A stretch of 6,744 bases of DNA from Chloroflexota bacterium. Lineage in GTDB: Bacteria; Chloroflexota; Anaerolineae; UBA3071. A program made the position numbers and the translations under genes. Shown here piece after piece: positions 1 to 6,639 of this stretch; the stretch's first letter is position 1; every line of letters begins with the position of its first letter. The stretch covers positions 1 to 6,744 of the forward strand of contig JACNHM010000452.1 in NCBI GenBank assembly GCA_014383605.1, written 5' to 3'. A model generated the notes under the pieces. The model worked only from the letters and a program-made list of their open reading frames with translations. It did not search any database and was not told the DNA's origin.

Positions 1-2
1 GA

Positions 3-206
3 CTATCTCCTGGAACGACGCTGATTGTCGAAGAACATGACAACAAAGAAATACGACTGCGGCCGCTACCACGCCAGGAAGCACTACTGGCCAACAAAGG
101 AGGGGTCCTGGTAGTGCAGTCACAAGCAACGGGAGACATAGCTAAAGCGGTGGGACAGGAGCGAAAGACCCGGGCATCTGAACTGGTGCGGAGAACCGGG
201 CTGTGA
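3..206 (+). CDS. VapB-type antitoxin with AbrB/SpoVT fold, 5' partial
   Basis: This is the C-terminal 67 residues of a gene that begins before the window. I found it by reading the open frame that ends at the TGA at 204-206. It starts at residues PGTTLIVEE and has the end of a SpoVT/AbrB-type DNA-binding fold (a Pro-Gly turn followed by beta strands), then a charged tail ending in ELVRRTGL. In type II modules such proteins bind the toxin through the C-terminal tail and repress their own promoter through the AbrB fold. The stop overlaps the toxin start (GTGA at 203-206), the classic antitoxin-toxin coupling. The N-terminus is not visible, so the DNA-binding strand cannot be judged. The frame, the overlap and the PIN neighbour make the assignment fairly secure. 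The exact antitoxin subfamily is an inference. Confidence 0.82.
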   Translation, partial: LSPGTTLIVEEHDNKEIRLRPLPRQEALLANKGGVLVVQSQATGDIAKAVGQERKTRASELVRRTGL

Positions 207-637
207 AAGTGCTCCTGGATACCTCTGTACTCGTCGCGGCGATGGTCGAGGCACACCCGCATCATCAGGAAGCCTTGCCATGGCTTCAGCGCGCCAGACG
301 TGGGGAATTGACGGCTGTTGTCGCCTCCCACACATTGGCCGAACTGTACGCGGTGTTGACTTCCTTGCCAGTGCGACCTCGCATCTCGCCGTCTACTGCA
401 TGGCATCTCATCCAGGAGAACGTTCTCACGACAATGGAAGTGGTTGATCTGTCAACCGAGGACTACCGGGCTGTGCTGGAGCATCTGTCTACTAGCAGCA
501 TAGCAGGTGGCATAACGTATGATGCGCTGATTTCGCATGCGGCATTGAAGGCTGCTGCAGAACAACTCGTAACGTTGAACCCCGCCCACTTTCGCCGAAT
601 ACACCCAGCTCTCTCCAAACAGATCGTTTCTCCCTGA
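203..637 (+). CDS. vapC: VapC-family PIN-domain ribonuclease toxin
   Basis: A 144-residue single PIN domain, the normal size for VapC. PIN toxins are metal-dependent endoribonucleases that usually cut tRNA or rRNA and are held inactive by the cognate antitoxin. Visible acidic residues are D6 in LLDTSVLV, E47 in LAELYAVL and D107 in [10 protein letters not shown]. The usual fourth acidic position near the C-terminus appears as N126 in TLNPAHF, a variant I believe is common in one VapC subgroup. The GTG at 203 is chosen because it overlaps the antitoxin stop, has a GGAG about nine bases upstream (190-193), and places D6 where PIN domains start. It is probably made by translational coupling with the upstream antitoxin. 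Its base composition is visibly less GC-rich than the following genes, which suits an acquired module. The target RNA cannot be told from the sequence. Confidence 0.9.
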   Translation: MKVLLDTSVLVAAMVEAHPHHQEALPWLQRARRGELTAVVASHTLAELYAVLTSLPVRPRISPSTAWHLIQENVLTTMEVVDLSTEDYRAVLEHLSTSSIAGGITYDALISHAALKAAAEQLVTLNPAHFRRIHPALSKQIVSP

Positions 638-644
638 GGGGCGT

Positions 645-1562
645 ATGTTCGAACTCATCTTCTTCGGCACCTCTGCTTCGGCCCCGTCGGTGCGGCGGGG
701 CCTTTCTTCGGCCATGGTGCTGCACAAGGAATATCGCTTCCTCATTGACTGCGGCGAAGGCACGCAGCGGCAACTGCTGGCCAGCGGCCTGGGCTTCCGC
801 CGCCTCGACCGCATCCTGCTCACCCACGGCCACCTGGATCACATCCTGGGCCTGGGCGGGCTGGCCTCCACCTTCGCCCGCTGGGAGATGATCCCGGAGA
901 TGAACATCTACGGCGGCGAGTGGGCGCTGCAGCGCGTGCGGGCGCTGATGCGCGTCGTCTTCGGCCCCGGCAAGCCGCCGCTGCGCATCCGCTACCAGGC
1001 CATCGAGCCGGGCGTGCTCCTTGAGGATGACGGTTTCCAGCTCATCGCCTTCCCCGTGACCCACCGCGGGCCGGGCTGCTTCGGCTACACCTTTCAGGAG
1101 AAGGCCAAACGTCCCTTCCTGGCCGAACGAGCGGAAGCGCTGGGCGTGCCCTCGGGGCCGGTGCGGAGGCGGCTGGTGCAGGGAGAGAGCGTCACCCTGG
1201 ACGACGGGCAGGTGGTGCATCCCGATGACGTGCTCGGCCCGCCGCGGGCGGGCGCCAAGCTGGTCTTCGTGGGCGACGCCGGGCGAGTGGACGACCTGGT
1301 GGACGCCGCCGGCGGGGCCGATGGACTGGTCATCGAGGCCACCTATTGTAAGGAAGAGGCAGACAAGGCGCAGCAGTTCGGCCATCTGACCGCCGCGCAG
1401 GCGGCCTGGCTGGCCCGCGAGGCGCAGGTCAAGCTGCTCATCCTGACCCACATCTCCCGCCGCTACCATCCCCGAGACACTCTGGCCGAGGCGCAACCCA
1501 TCTTCCAGAACACGATCGTGGCCGACGACTTCGACCAGTTTCGCATCGTCAGGGAAAAGTGA
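645..1562 (+). CDS. rnz: Ribonuclease Z (tRNA 3'-processing endonuclease)
   Basis: A 305-residue metallo-beta-lactamase-fold nuclease of about the usual short-form RNase Z length (around 300). RNase Z cuts tRNA precursors just after the discriminator base to remove 3' trailers. Visible features in order: N-terminal [10 protein letters not shown] strand; [12 protein letters not shown] (33-44); the zinc motif HGHLDH (H61, H63, D65, H66); H140 in [11 protein letters not shown]; a LGVPSGPV segment (166-173) typical of RNase Z; D211 in FVGDAGR; H247 in [10 protein letters not shown]; and H269 in LTHISRRY. All zinc ligands are present. The start has a GAGGGG ribosome site (636-641) that overlaps the vapC stop, and only seven bases separate the genes, so rnz may be co-transcribed with vapBC. 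No terminator is visible downstream. A related metallo-hydrolase is the only reasonable alternative. Confidence 0.92.
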   Translation: MFELIFFGTSASAPSVRRGLSSAMVLHKEYRFLIDCGEGTQRQLLASGLGFRRLDRILLTHGHLDHILGLGGLASTFARWEMIPEMNIYGGEWALQRVRALMRVVFGPGKPPLRIRYQAIEPGVLLEDDGFQLIAFPVTHRGPGCFGYTFQEKAKRPFLAERAEALGVPSGPVRRRLVQGESVTLDDGQVVHPDDVLGPPRAGAKLVFVGDAGRVDDLVDAAGGADGLVIEATYCKEEADKAQQFGHLTAAQAAWLAREAQVKLLILTHISRRYHPRDTLAEAQPIFQNTIVADDFDQFRIVREK

Positions 1563-1570
1563 ACAGGGCA

Positions 1571-1619
1571 CAAGAGGCAAGAAGCAAGAGGCAAGAGGCA
1601 AGAAGCAAGAGGCAAGGAG
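1571..1619 (+). repeat. Heptamer array A: seven copies of CAAGAGG-type unit
   Basis: Seven back-to-back 7-base units, either CAAGAGG or CAAGAAG with a final CAAGGAG. They start nine bases after the rnz stop, and the + strand is almost pure purine apart from one C per unit. The copies fall exactly every seven bases, so this is a tandem repeat and not chance purine bias. A single CAAGAGG also occurs at 6612-6618. No coding or terminator structure is apparent here. Confidence 0.95.
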
Positions 1620-1684
1620 CGGGAAACGAACGGTCGTGAATTGAACCCTAATCGGCCTCGCAGGTGATATTGTAGGTAGGCGCG

Positions 1685-1747
1685 CCGAACACCGAACCCC
1701 GAACGCCAAACGCCAAACGCCAAACGCCGAACTCTGAACGGCGAACG
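1685..1747 (+). repeat. Heptamer array B: nine copies of CCRAACG-type unit
   Basis: Nine consecutive 7-base units, mostly CCGAACN or CCAAACG; the central three are identical CCAAACG and the outer ones more diverged. The array ends 20 bases before the moxR start, just upstream of its ribosome site. The unit differs from array A in the same gap, which is separated from it by about 65 bases of non-repetitive sequence (1620-1684) where I see no gene. Spurious reverse-strand translations give repeated FGV/WRL-like peptides, which are not genes. Confidence 0.95.
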
Positions 1748-1767
1748 CACAAGAGAGGGAAAGACGA

Positions 1768-2721
<954 letters not shown>

Positions 2722-2744
2722 AATTACCGTGATGCATGTTCCGC

Positions 2745-2793
2745 CACGCAATACGCAACACGCATCACGCATCACGCATCACGCATCACGTGA
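2745..2793 (+). repeat. Heptamer array C: seven copies of CACGCAT-type unit
   Basis: Seven tandem 7-base units: CACGCAA, TACGCAA, four perfect CACGCAT copies, then CACGTGA. The last unit ends three bases before the ATG of the DUF58 gene, so the array occupies the place where a ribosome binding site would normally lie. It fills about two thirds of the 75-base gap between moxR and its partner gene. Confidence 0.95.
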
Positions 2794-2796
2794 CTT

Positions 2797-4077
2797 ATGC
2801 GTCGCATCTGGGGTATTCTTCTCATCCTGATCCTGTCCTGGGCCTTTGCCCTGCAGACCGGCCGGCCGCTGGCCTACAACCTGGCCTACCTGGTGACCGC
2901 GGTCATCGTCCTGTCGTACCTGTGGGCCTGGGCCAACGTCACCTGGGTACAGGTGGGCCGCTTCACCCGCGGCCGCCGCTCGCAGGTGGGAAAAATGGCC
3001 GAGGAGCAGTTCGAGGTCAGCAACCGCTCCATCCTGCCCAAGCTCTGGCTGGAGGTGCGCGATCACTCCACGCTGCCGGGGCATCTCTCCAGCCGCGTGC
3101 TCAACACCCTCGGCGGTCGGAAGCGGCAGCGCTGGATGGTACGCACCTACTGCCAGCAGCGGGGGCGCTTCCGCCTGGGCCCCATGACCCTCAGCAGCGG
3201 CGACCCCCTGGGCCTCTTCCACTTGCAACGCCACCTGCCGGCCACCTCCACCATCATCGTCTATCCAGCCACCGTGGACATCCCGGCCTTTGCGCCGTCG
3301 GTGGGCTACCTGCCCGGCGGCGAGGCCATGCGCCGCCGCACCCACTACGTCACCACCAACGTGTCCGGCGTGCGCGACTACGCCCCCGGCGACAGCTTCA
3401 ACCGCATCCACTGGCGCACCACGGCCCGCACGGGCAAGCTGATGGTCAAGGAATTCGAGCTCGACCCCACCGCCGACGTGTGGCTCTTCCTGGACATGCA
3501 CAGCGCCATGCACGTGGCCGCGCCCTGGGTTCCCGAGATGGAACGGAGAGGGCCGGCGGTGCTGTGGAAGGAGCGGGAGAAGTTGGAGCTCATCCCCAGC
3601 ACCGAGGAGTATGCGGTGACCGCGGCGGCCTCGCTGGCCAAGCACTTCCTGGCGCGGGGACGGGCGGTGGGCCTCATCGCCCACGGGCGGCGGCGGGAGG
3701 TCATCCAGGCCGACCGCGGCGAGCGTCAGATCAACAAGATCCTGGAAACGCTGGCCGTGATGGAAGCAACGGGACACATCCCCATCTCGCAGGTGGTGGC
3801 GGCGGAGGGACGGCATCTGAGCCGCAACACGACGCTCATCGTCATCACGCCTTCCACGTCCCTGGACTGGGTGGCCAGCCTGCGCGACCTGCGGCGGCGG
3901 GGCTTGCAGGGCGTGGCCGTGCTGTTGGCTGCCAACACCTTCGGCGCCGCCGATTCGTGGCAGGCGGCCCAGGCGGAGCTGATCGCCAGCGGGCTCCTGA
4001 CCTACCTGGTGCGTGAAGGGGACTCACTGGCCGCCGCGCTGAGCCAGCGAGCCGGAGCGACGAAAGCGTACGGGTAG
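2797..4077 (+). CDS. DUF58 membrane protein, MoxR partner
   Basis: A 426-residue protein with two N-terminal hydrophobic segments (about 4-19 and 29-46) followed by a large soluble part, the standard DUF58 layout. The family signature is seen as GVRDYAPGD (191-199) followed by IHWRTTARTGKLMVKEFE (204-221). After it comes a von Willebrand A-like start, VWLFLDMHSA, although the canonical DxSxS metal motif is not fully kept (DMHSA). DUF58 proteins are encoded next to MoxR ATPases and are thought to be clients or partners; the biochemical function is not established. The start at 2797 is chosen because it gives the complete first membrane segment, but there is no Shine-Dalgarno sequence since array C abuts it. 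Coupling to moxR translation, or leaderless-like initiation, is possible. A long overlapping frame in the same region is a shadow. Confidence 0.93.
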   Translation: MRRIWGILLILILSWAFALQTGRPLAYNLAYLVTAVIVLSYLWAWANVTWVQVGRFTRGRRSQVGKMAEEQFEVSNRSILPKLWLEVRDHSTLPGHLSSRVLNTLGGRKRQRWMVRTYCQQRGRFRLGPMTLSSGDPLGLFHLQRHLPATSTIIVYPATVDIPAFAPSVGYLPGGEAMRRRTHYVTTNVSGVRDYAPGDSFNRIHWRTTARTGKLMVKEFELDPTADVWLFLDMHSAMHVAAPWVPEMERRGPAVLWKEREKLELIPSTEEYAVTAAASLAKHFLARGRAVGLIAHGRRREVIQADRGERQINKILETLAVMEATGHIPISQVVAAEGRHLSRNTTLIVITPSTSLDWVASLRDLRRRGLQGVAVLLAANTFGAADSWQAAQAELIASGLLTYLVREGDSLAAALSQRAGATKAYG

Positions 4078-4082
4078 AGGAC

Positions 4083-4110
4083 AAGTCCAAAATCCAAAGC
4101 TCAAAATCCA
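4083..4110 (+). repeat. Short heptamer array D: four AAATCCA-type units
   Basis: Four 7-base units (AAGTCCA, AAATCCA, AAGCTCA, AAATCCA) starting six bases after the DUF58 stop. It is shorter and more diverged than the other arrays but keeps the seven-base register and the position at a gene end. It is AT-rich against a GC-rich background. Confidence 0.75.
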
Positions 4111-4166
4111 AAAGAACTCCCGTCCGTCGGGCTGAACGCACACAGCCGGATGCCTGCGATGTCGAG

Positions 4167-4199
4167 AGCTGCGCTTCTTCGCAGAGAGCGCAGCTTTTT
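4167..4199 (+). terminator. Rho-independent terminator after the moxR-DUF58 genes
   Basis: A perfect nine-base-pair inverted repeat, AGCTGCGCT (4167-4175) and AGCGCAGCT (4187-4195), with an 11-base loop is followed by a T run (4195-4199). It sits 90 bases after the DUF58 stop and just before the prfA promoter, so it separates the two transcription units. A smaller alternative hairpin, CTGCG (4169-4173) with CGCAG (4180-4184), uses part of the same sequence. Confidence 0.72.
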
Positions 4200-4219
4200 C
4201 GCGTGTGCGGCCAGGCCGC

Positions 4220-4248
4220 TTGCCTTTTCGCCGAGGACGTGTTACAAT
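4220..4248 (+). promoter_or_regulatory. Sigma-70-like promoter for prfA-prmC
   Basis: A TTGCCT -35 element (4220-4225) and a TACAAT -10 element (4243-4248) are separated by exactly 17 bases, matching four and five of six consensus positions. Transcription would start near 4255, about 35 bases before the prfA ATG. Its position just after the terminator and ahead of an essential gene supports it. Confidence 0.6.
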
Positions 4249-4256
4249 CTCGCTGC

Positions 4257-4273
4257 TCGTGGCTCTGCCACGA
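4257..4273 (+). promoter_or_regulatory. Hairpin at the 5' end of the prfA leader
   Basis: A perfect seven-base-pair stem with a three-base loop (TCGTGGC, TCT, GCCACGA). It would lie within the first few bases of the transcript if the predicted start near 4255 is right, and it ends six bases before the GAGGAG ribosome site (4279-4284). Hairpins at the extreme 5' end can protect messages from decay; that role here is an inference. No T run follows, so it is not a terminator. Confidence 0.55.
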
Positions 4274-4289
4274 ACGATGAGGAGTGAAG

Positions 4290-5363
4290 ATGCTAGAGAA
4301 ACTGGCGAAAATTGAGGAACGATACGAAGAACTGAACAGGCTGATGGCCGACCCCGCAGTGGTCATGGATCACGAGCGGGTGACTGAGCTGGCCCGCGAG
4401 CAAGCGGGGATCGAGAAACTGGTGCAGTCCACCCGCCGCTATCGGGCTGTGGAGACAGAACTGGCCGAGACGCAGGAACTGTTGGAAGAAGCAAGCGATC
4501 CTGAGATGGTGGAGTTGGCCCGTTCGGAAGTGGAGTTGCTGCAGCAAGAGCAGGAAGGGCTGTGGCAGAAGCTGCGGCTGATGCTGTTGCCCAAAGATCC
4601 CAACGACGAGAAGAACGTCATCGTGGAGATCCGTGCCGGCGCCGGCGGCAACGAGGCTGGGCTTTTTGCGGCTGATCTCTATCGCCTGTACGAACGCTAC
4701 GCCGAAGCGCGGCGGTGGAAAACAGACCTGCTCAGCTCACACAGCACAGGCGTCGGCGGCTTCAAGCAAGTCGTCTTCCAGGTGCAGGGTCGCGGGGCCT
4801 ACTCACGGCTGAAGTACGAGAGCGGCGTGCACCGCGTGCAGCGCGTGCCGGAGACCGAATCGCAGGGCCGCATCCACACCTCCACAGCGACGGTGGCCGT
4901 GCTGCCGGAAATGGACGAGGTAGAGGTCTCCATCAACCCCAAGGATTTGGACATCGAGGTCTACATCTCCTCGGGGCCGGGCGGTCAGCACATGCAGAAG
5001 AACGCCACCGCCGTGCGCATCACCCACCTGCCCAGCGGTTTGGTCGTGACCTGCGAGAGCGAGCGCTCACAGACGCAGAACAAGCTGCGAGCGATGGCCG
5101 TGCTGCGTTCTCGCCTCTACGAGATAGAACAGCAGCAGCAAACGGACGAACAGGACGAAGCGCGGCGGCAGCAGGTGGGCAGCGGCGAGCGCAGCGAGAA
5201 GATCCGCACCTACAACTTCCCCCAGAGCCGCGTGACCGATCACCGCATCGGCAAGAGCCTCTATCGGCTGGAGGCTGTGCTCAACGGAGACCTGGACGAG
5301 TTCATTGACGAGCTGGCAACGACAGAGCAAGCGGAGAAGTTACAGGCCATCGGTGTGGAGTAG
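4290..5363 (+). CDS. prfA: Peptide chain release factor 1 (RF1)
   Basis: RF1 recognises UAA and UAG in the ribosomal A site and triggers release of the finished protein. The 357 residues match the usual length of about 360. The N-terminal helical region is followed by the PCRF domain, containing [18 protein letters not shown]. The stop-codon recognition tripeptide is P187-E188-T189 in [10 protein letters not shown], the PxT form that marks RF1 and not RF2. The catalytic GGQ loop is [10 protein letters not shown] with G231, G232 and Q233. The C-terminus ends with the normal [21 protein letters not shown] block. ATG 4290 is preferred over GTG 4284 because GAGGAG (4279-4284) lies five bases upstream of the ATG and would overlap the GTG. 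It has its own promoter and is followed directly by prmC, whose product methylates Q233. Its TAG stop lies at the edge of a repeat array. Confidence 0.97.
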   Translation: MLEKLAKIEERYEELNRLMADPAVVMDHERVTELAREQAGIEKLVQSTRRYRAVETELAETQELLEEASDPEMVELARSEVELLQQEQEGLWQKLRLMLLPKDPNDEKNVIVEIRAGAGGNEAGLFAADLYRLYERYAEARRWKTDLLSSHSTGVGGFKQVVFQVQGRGAYSRLKYESGVHRVQRVPETESQGRIHTSTATVAVLPEMDEVEVSINPKDLDIEVYISSGPGGQHMQKNATAVRITHLPSGLVVTCESERSQTQNKLRAMAVLRSRLYEIEQQQQTDEQDEARRQQVGSGERSEKIRTYNFPQSRVTDHRIGKSLYRLEAVLNGDLDEFIDELATTEQAEKLQAIGVE

Positions 5364-6333
5364 CAAATCAGCAAATCGGCAAATCAGCAAGTCGGCAAGC
5401 GACAAGCGGCACGCGGCAGATGTCCTGCATCATGCATCCTGTGTCTTGCATCTTGCAGGCTGCGATTCGCCCCAACTCGACGCTGAGCTGCTGCTGGCGC
5501 ACGTGCTGGGCTGGGATCGGGCACGGCTGCTGGCGCATCGCAAACGAGCGCTGACAGCAGCGGAAGGGGAGGAATTCTCGCTGCTGCTGGCCCGGCGTCA
5601 GGCCCGCGAGCCCCTGGCCTACATCCTCGGCCTCCGGGAGTTCTACGGCCTGGACTTCGCCGTTGATTGGCGGGTGCTCATTCCCCGGCCAGAGACGGAG
5701 CTGCTCGTGGAGCAGACGCTGGCCTGGGTTCAAGAGCGACTGGGCGAAGAGGGGTTAAGGGTTAGGGGTTATGGGCTACGGGAAGGCCTATCCCCTGCCC
5801 CTTCTCCCCTGACCCCTATCCCCTATCCCCTGACCCTTGCTGATATCGGCGCCGGCTCCGGCTGTGTGGCCGTGGCCCTGGCCGTCCATCTGCCGCAGGC
5901 CACCATCTACGCCCTCGATGCCTCCGCCGACGCCCTGGCGGTGGCGGCGGCGAACGCGGCCCGTCACGGCGTCGCAGAGCGGGTGCGGCTGCTGCCCGGC
6001 GACCTGCTGGAACCGCTGCCGGAGCGGGTGGACGTCATCGTCGCCAACCTGCCCTACGTGCGCCGCGACGAACTGCCCACGCTGCAGCCCGAAGTGCGGG
6101 ACTACGAGCCGCGGGCGGCGCTCGACGGCGGCCCCGATGGCCTGGCTTCGATACGGCGCTTGCTGGCCCAGGCAGCCGCCTGCCTGCGGCCGGGCGGCGT
6201 CATCTTCCTGGAGATTGGGGCAGAGCAGGGCCAGGCAGTCAACGAGTTGGCCCACCGGCACTTCCCCCAGGCCAGCGTGGACGTGCTTCCCGACTACGCC
6301 GGCCACGACCGGGTGTTGCGGGTGCAAACGTGA
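5353..6333 (+). CDS. prmC: Release factor glutamine methyltransferase PrmC with repeat-derived insertion
   Basis: PrmC uses S-adenosylmethionine to methylate the glutamine of the release-factor GGQ motif, here that of the upstream RF1. Numbering from GTG 5353, visible parts are the N-terminal helical domain ([16 protein letters not shown], then [15 protein letters not shown]), IPRPETE (110-116), SAM motif I DIGAGSG (164-170), the acidic LDASADAL strand, and N232-L233-P234-Y235. The last corresponds to the NPPY catalytic motif with Leu for the first Pro. Residues 134-161 are an extra 28-residue segment, Pro-rich in its second half and encoded by a heptamer array, between the two domains. Without it the length is near the family's 280-300. 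The start is uncertain: GTG 5353 overlaps prfA by 11 bases; ATG 5305 would overlap by 59; TTG 5446 would remove the first helix. No clear ribosome site decides it, so coupling to prfA is likely. No frameshift is seen. Confidence 0.93.
   Translation: MWSSKSANRQISKSASDKRHAADVLHHASCVLHLAGCDSPQLDAELLLAHVLGWDRARLLAHRKRALTAAEGEEFSLLLARRQAREPLAYILGLREFYGLDFAVDWRVLIPRPETELLVEQTLAWVQERLGEEGLRVRGYGLREGLSPAPSPLTPIPYPLTLADIGAGSGCVAVALAVHLPQATIYALDASADALAVAAANAARHGVAERVRLLPGDLLEPLPERVDVIVANLPYVRRDELPTLQPEVRDYEPRAALDGGPDGLASIRRLLAQAAACLRPGGVIFLEIGAEQGQAVNELAHRHFPQASVDVLPDYAGHDRVLRVQT
5362..5401 (+). repeat. Octamer array E1: five RGCAAATC-type units across the prfA stop
   Basis: Five 8-base units: AGCAAATC twice, GGCAAATC, AGCAAGTC, then the diverged GGCAAGCG. 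The first unit supplies the last two bases of the prfA TAG stop. Unlike the other arrays the period here is eight. It lies in the prmC reading frame near the chosen start and would encode a Ser/Lys/Ala/Arg-rich N-terminal tail. Confidence 0.85.
5423..5457 (+). repeat. Heptamer array E2: five TCTTGCA-type units in the prmC 5' end
   Basis: Five 7-base units (TCCTGCA, TCATGCA, TCCTGTG, TCTTGCA twice). It begins about 20 bases after array E1 and runs up to the codons for the conserved [10 protein letters not shown] segment of PrmC. In the prmC frame it encodes [12 protein letters not shown], taking the place of the first helix of the PrmC N-terminal domain. Confidence 0.88.
5752..5835 (+). repeat. 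84-bp inverted heptamer array F inside prmC
   Basis: Twelve consecutive 7-base units fill exactly 28 codons. The first five (5752-5786) are GGG-led (GGGTTAA, GGGTTAG, GGGTTAT, GGGCTAC, GGGAAGG). The next seven (5787-5835) are C-rich (CCTATCC, CCTGACC and similar). The C-rich part is roughly the reverse complement of the G-rich part: 5757-5780 against 5815-5838 agree at 19 of 24 positions, giving a long imperfect hairpin. In the prmC frame it has no stop, while both other + frames hit a stop within its first two units (TAA at 5756, TAG at 5763). It starts and ends on codon boundaries. Confidence 0.95.
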
Positions 6334-6371
6334 ATCGGCCGGCGAAGCCAATGGAGTGGGAGGAGTTCATC

Positions 6372-6602
6372 ATGAGCACAAGAGTGGCCGAACTAACAGT
6401 GGACGAATTCAAGCAGTTCATTGAAAGCACGGTGGAGTGGAAGCTGCTGGAGATGCTCGGCGACCCCGACGAAGGGCTGGAGTTGCGAGAAGAAATACAG
6501 GCCAGGCTGCGACGTTCACTAAAGGCAGAACGGGAAGGCGTCAAAGGCATCCCGGCCCAGGAAGTTGCCGCTGAACTTGGGTTGGAGTGGCGGCGCGTAT
6601 AG
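6372..6602 (+). CDS. Small antitoxin-like protein of unknown function
   Basis: A 76-residue acidic, helix-rich protein beginning MSTRVAELTVDEFKQFI and containing WKLLEMLGDPDEGLELREEI and a C-terminal GIPAQEVAAELGLEW. I recall short proteins with an LGDPDEGLELREE core as common in Chloroflexota and cyanobacteria, often just upstream of RelE/ParE- or PIN-type toxin genes, so an antitoxin-like role is plausible; this is from memory of the family style and not a search. ATG 6372 is chosen because GGGAGGAG (6358-6365) lies six bases upstream. The longer frame from GTG 6330 would overlap the prmC stop, and ATG 6351 lacks a good site. It begins 38 bases after prmC, probably in the same transcript. 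The next gene is not an evident toxin. Confidence 0.78.
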   Translation: MSTRVAELTVDEFKQFIESTVEWKLLEMLGDPDEGLELREEIQARLRRSLKAEREGVKGIPAQEVAAELGLEWRRV

Positions 6603-6639
6603 GCTTGAATGCAAGAGGCACACGAGAGGAGGAGAACGC

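Noticed and set aside
1641..1673. Possible promoter for moxR: TTGAAC (1641-1646) and TATTGT (1668-1673)
   Set aside because: The spacing of 21 bases is too long, and no closer -10 match is present at 16-18 bases.
2736..4016. A 426-codon + frame overlapping the DUF58 gene in another frame
   Set aside because: The translation is Pro/Arg/Gly/His-rich with no domain, while the 2797-4077 frame has the DUF58 signature and membrane segments.
4119..4131. Small hairpin CCCG/CGGG after the DUF58 gene
   Set aside because: Only four base pairs and no T run follow. The nine-base-pair hairpin at 4167-4195 is the better terminator.
4715..5308. A 197-codon + frame inside prfA
   Set aside because: It is out of frame with RF1, whose PxT and GGQ motifs are intact, and its Arg/Ala-rich translation has no recognisable domain.
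6330..6371. GTG 6330 or ATG 6351 as the start of the small gene after prmC
   Set aside because: ATG 6372 has GGGAGGAG at ideal spacing, and the extra N-terminal residues do not resemble the start of the following protein.
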